Below, piece by piece: positions 4,762 through 6,681 of a stretch of DNA of 6,681 nucleotides (the stretch's first letter is position 1; each line of letters starts with the position of its first letter). The position numbers and the translations under genes are program-made. This DNA comes from Oscillospiraceae bacterium (GTDB lineage Bacteria > Bacillota > Clostridia > Oscillospirales > Ruminococcaceae). The stretch lies in the NCBI GenBank assembly GCA_900752625.1, contig CAADWC010000227.1, forward strand, positions 1 to 6,681. The letters are read 5' to 3'. The notes under the pieces are model-generated. The model did no database searches and was not told the DNA's origin. It saw only the letters and a program-made list of their open reading frames with translations.

Positions 4762-6015
4762 TTATTGCGGCGCAGGCATCTTATATTCGGCGGCTCTGGG
4801 ATAGATCTTAACGTCTACCAGAGCGTCGCACAGTATACCGTCAGGTGTGTATTCCTCTGACAAAATCTTTCCGTCTGTCCGTATCTCATTCAGCAGTCCG
4901 CCCTCAGAAAACGGGATTAGAAGCTTTGCCCTTACCGCCGACTGCGGAAGCGCCTTTGCGACAGCGTCAAGCAGACGGTCTATACCCTCGCCTGTTTTCG
5001 CAGATATTTTTACTGCGCCCTCCAGACTTCCGATATCGTCAATATAAGGAACCTTGTCACATTTATTCAATACCGTAACTACAGGTATCCCCTCGCAGCC
5101 CAGATCTTTAAGCAGCTCCAGAGTTACCTTTGCCTGCTCCATGCAGTCATCGGCGGAGGCGTCGCAGATGTGCAATATAACGTCGGCGTTCGCCGCCTCC
5201 TCAAGAGTAGACTTGAACGCTTCCACAAGATGGTGCGGCAGCCGTCTTATAAGACCTACCGTATCCACAAGCATAACGCTCCTGCCGTCTGGCAGCTCGA
5301 TAGCCCTGGATGTGGTTTCAAGCGTTGCAAACAGCTTGTTTTCCGCCAGCACTCCCGCCTCGGTCAGAGTATTGAGCAGCGTGGATTTTCCCACGTTTGT
5401 ATATCCTACTATAGCGCATACCAGCACGCCGTCCTTTTTGCGCCTTGCACGCTGATGGGTGCGGCGTTTTTCTATTTCCTTGAGTTCTCCGCTGAGCGCC
5501 GCAATCCTGGTCCTTATATGCCGCTTATCGGTTTCAAGCTTTGATTCTCCCGGACCTCTGGTACCTATTCCCGCTCCCAGACGCGAAAGCTTAACGCCCA
5601 TTCCGGCAAGTCTGGGCAGTCGGTAGCGGTGCTGAGCTATCTCAACCTGAAGCCTGCCCTCCCGGGTAGTCGCCCGCTGTGCGAAAATATCCAGAATAAG
5701 CATCGTTCTGTCAATGGTATGAACCTTGCAGACTTCCTCGATATTGCGTATCTGAGTCGCAGTAAGCTCATGGTCGAAAATTATCTGGTCAATATCGTCC
5801 CTTTCGCAGATACCGGCCATTTCCTCAAGCCTGCCGCTCCCGATACAGGTTCCCGGCTCGAAGGAAGGTCTTTTCTGTATTACGCGCACGACCGTTTCCG
5901 CTCCGGCAGTCCGGGCAAGCTCCTCCAGCTCGTCCAGAGAACGGTCAATGTCGTAAGCTCCCGTATCCACCGCGCAAAGCATGACTCTCGGAATCTTGAT
6001 TTCGTTTTCTATCAT
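4762..6015 (-). CDS. hflX: GTPase HflX
   Basis: The protein has 417 residues, typical for HflX, a GTPase that binds the 50S ribosome and helps split or rescue stalled ribosomes, for example after heat or antibiotic stress. The N-terminal HflX domain holds FDHELTATQIRNIEE (80-94), DRTMLILDIFAQRATTREG (102-120), LQVEIAQHRYRLPRL (122-136) and the glycine-rich GIGTRGPGESKLETDKR (149-165). A charged coiled linker (about 166-195) follows, then the GTPase domain: G1 GYTNVGKST (204-212), G2 Thr near 231, G3 DTVG (251-254) followed by LIRRLPHHLVEAFKSTLEE, G4 NKCD (317-320), G5 SAKTG (338-342). All nucleotide-binding motifs are intact. The start at 6013-6015 follows AAAGGAG at 6020-6026. It lies 31 nt after the methyltransferase gene and is probably co-transcribed with it. 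No clear terminator follows, so its transcript may run into the aroF leader. Confidence 0.98.
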   Translation of the reverse strand: MIENEIKIPRVMLCAVDTGAYDIDRSLDELEELARTAGAETVVRVIQKRPSFEPGTCIGSGRLEEMAGICERDDIDQIIFDHELTATQIRNIEEVCKVHTIDRTMLILDIFAQRATTREGRLQVEIAQHRYRLPRLAGMGVKLSRLGAGIGTRGPGESKLETDKRHIRTRIAALSGELKEIEKRRTHQRARRKKDGVLVCAIVGYTNVGKSTLLNTLTEAGVLAENKLFATLETTSRAIELPDGRSVMLVDTVGLIRRLPHHLVEAFKSTLEEAANADVILHICDASADDCMEQAKVTLELLKDLGCEGIPVVTVLNKCDKVPYIDDIGSLEGAVKISAKTGEGIDRLLDAVAKALPQSAVRAKLLIPFSEGGLLNEIRTDGKILSEEYTPDGILCDALVDVKIYPRAAEYKMPAPQ

Positions 6016-6046
6016 AATACTCCTTTATAACAAAAACTTTGGTTTT

Positions 6047-6681
6047 TTAATCTTTTAAAGCCGTGAAGAAAAATCTGGGAAAGCGGAAAATTATCTGTCC
6101 GTTTTTCTGTACAGGATAAGCCGCCGTTAATTTTTCACGTATCTCGTTTTCAAAATCTTCTTTGTCGGGACCGTCAAGCTGTTCAAGATAAGGCTTCAAG
6201 CCTGTGCTTTTATACCACTCTACAATATCGTCATGACTGCTCATAACATGAAAGTATGTCGTGCTCCAAAGGCTGAAATCACTGCAAAACAAGCCCAACA
6301 GATCAAAATACTCGGACTGTGACAGATTATAAAAAATCCTGGATCGGCTGAAAAGCTTTTTCCATCTTTCCTCGCAGATAGTCTCGCTGATGATCCTGTG
6401 AACAGGCTCTTCCTGATTCATAGGTGTCTGGACCGCCAGTATTCCGCCGCTTTTAAGACATTTCAGCATATTGGGTATAAGCCTTTTATGGTCGGGTATC
6501 CACTGGATACAAGCATTGGAGAAAACAAGATCAAAGTCAGTTCCCAGCACAGATAGCTCTCCGCTTGCATCAAACAGACGGAAATCTATGTCCTTATAGG
6601 ACTTTTCCGCCTCAGCTATCATATTTTCAGAGCTGTCCACGCCAATTATATAAGCGGACGGAAATGCTTTCTTCAGCTGCG
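6047..6681 (-). CDS. tam: Trans-aconitate 2-methyltransferase-like SAM-dependent methyltransferase, 5' end missing
   Basis: The reading frame is open to the right edge of the window, so the N-terminus and the glycine-rich SAM motif I are not visible; a GTG at 6640 lies inside the conserved fold and is not the start. About 211 residues are present against roughly 250 for E. coli Tam. Visible parts are the end of strand beta2 with its acidic ribose-binding position (YIIGVDSSENMI), FDLVFSNACIQWIPDH (motif II region), GGILAVQTPMN, and a C-terminal half that aligns with Tam throughout: STTYFHVMSSHDDIVEWYKS, TGLKPYLEQL, and the end NGQIIFRFPRFFFTALK. Tam methylates trans-aconitate, a damage product of the citrate-cycle intermediate cis-aconitate, in the cytoplasm. 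The exact substrate here is inferred by similarity only. The gene ends 31 nt before hflX. Family certain, substrate moderately so. Confidence 0.85.
   Translation of the reverse strand, partial: QLKKAFPSAYIIGVDSSENMIAEAEKSYKDIDFRLFDASGELSVLGTDFDLVFSNACIQWIPDHKRLIPNMLKCLKSGGILAVQTPMNQEEPVHRIISETICEERWKKLFSRSRIFYNLSQSEYFDLLGLFCSDFSLWSTTYFHVMSSHDDIVEWYKSTGLKPYLEQLDGPDKEDFENEIREKLTAAYPVQKNGQIIFRFPRFFFTALKD

Noticed and set aside
4735..4779. Hairpin at the hflX stop codon (CGCAGGCAT at 4771-4779 with ATGCCCTGCG at 4735-4744) as an hflX terminator
   Set aside because: The stem is 9 bp with a bulge, the loop is about 26 nt, and no U-run follows on the minus strand. At most it is a weak stabilising structure.
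198..6030. Several plus-strand open frames of 66-244 codons
   Set aside because: They lie opposite clearly identified minus-strand genes, lack ribosome sites and recognisable domains, and contain low-complexity reverse-complement composition.
6638..6640. GTG as the start of the methyltransferase gene
   Set aside because: The frame stays open to the window edge and the upstream codons (AFPSAYIIG) match the conserved strand before the acidic SAM-binding residue, so the gene is simply cut by the window.

Overview
The window reads as a stretch of chromosome from a clostridial Firmicute, most likely in or near the Oscillospiraceae/Ruminococcus group. The evidence is moderate GC, strong AGGAGG-type ribosome binding sites before nearly every gene, a type I-beta DAHP synthase with an N-terminal regulatory domain, and a LURP-one-related protein of the kind common in gut Clostridia. 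This placement is inferred from gene style, not from a search. Every gene is on the minus strand, so transcription runs from high to low coordinates. I see no mobile element, CRISPR array, tRNA or rRNA.

In transcription order: (1) the 3' part of a trans-aconitate methyltransferase-like SAM methyltransferase (6047-6681), then the ribosome-associated GTPase gene hflX (4762-6015), 31 nt apart. (2) A 352-nt non-genic interval in front of aroF holds a complete, previously unlisted regulatory unit. It has a perfect-consensus promoter (TTGACA-17-TATAAT), a 38-codon leader peptide in which 11 of residues 10-26 are Phe (plus Tyr12 and Trp27), a Rho-independent terminator just before the aroF ribosome site, and mutually exclusive 1:2 and 2:3 pairings. 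This is the layout of ribosome-mediated transcription attenuation, as in enteric pheA/trp operons, here placed on the first enzyme of the shikimate pathway. (3) aroF (DAHP synthase, 3390-4409) ends in a strong terminator.

(4) A second promoter (3179-3207) then starts a tight operon: a LURP-one-related/tubby-like protein (2607-3077), aroB (3-dehydroquinate synthase, 1439-2548), a chloramphenicol-acetyltransferase-fold protein (787-1416), a GNAT acetyltransferase (120-764) and the first 32 codons of aroA (EPSP synthase, 1-97), which continues out of the window. The last three intergenic gaps are each exactly 22 nt.

Functionally, AroF makes DAHP, AroB cyclises it to 3-dehydroquinate, and AroA acts near the end of the path to chorismate, the precursor of Phe, Tyr and Trp. 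The best explanation of the leader is that scarcity of charged tRNA-Phe stalls the ribosome on the Phe codons, frees segment 2 to pair with segment 3, and lets RNA polymerase enter aroF. The AroF N-terminal domain probably adds allosteric feedback at the protein level. The main discovery is therefore the Phe-rich leader peptide/attenuator. Secondary points are an Arg where AroB normally has an active-site-region His, and two acyltransferases of unknown substrate between aroB and aroA.
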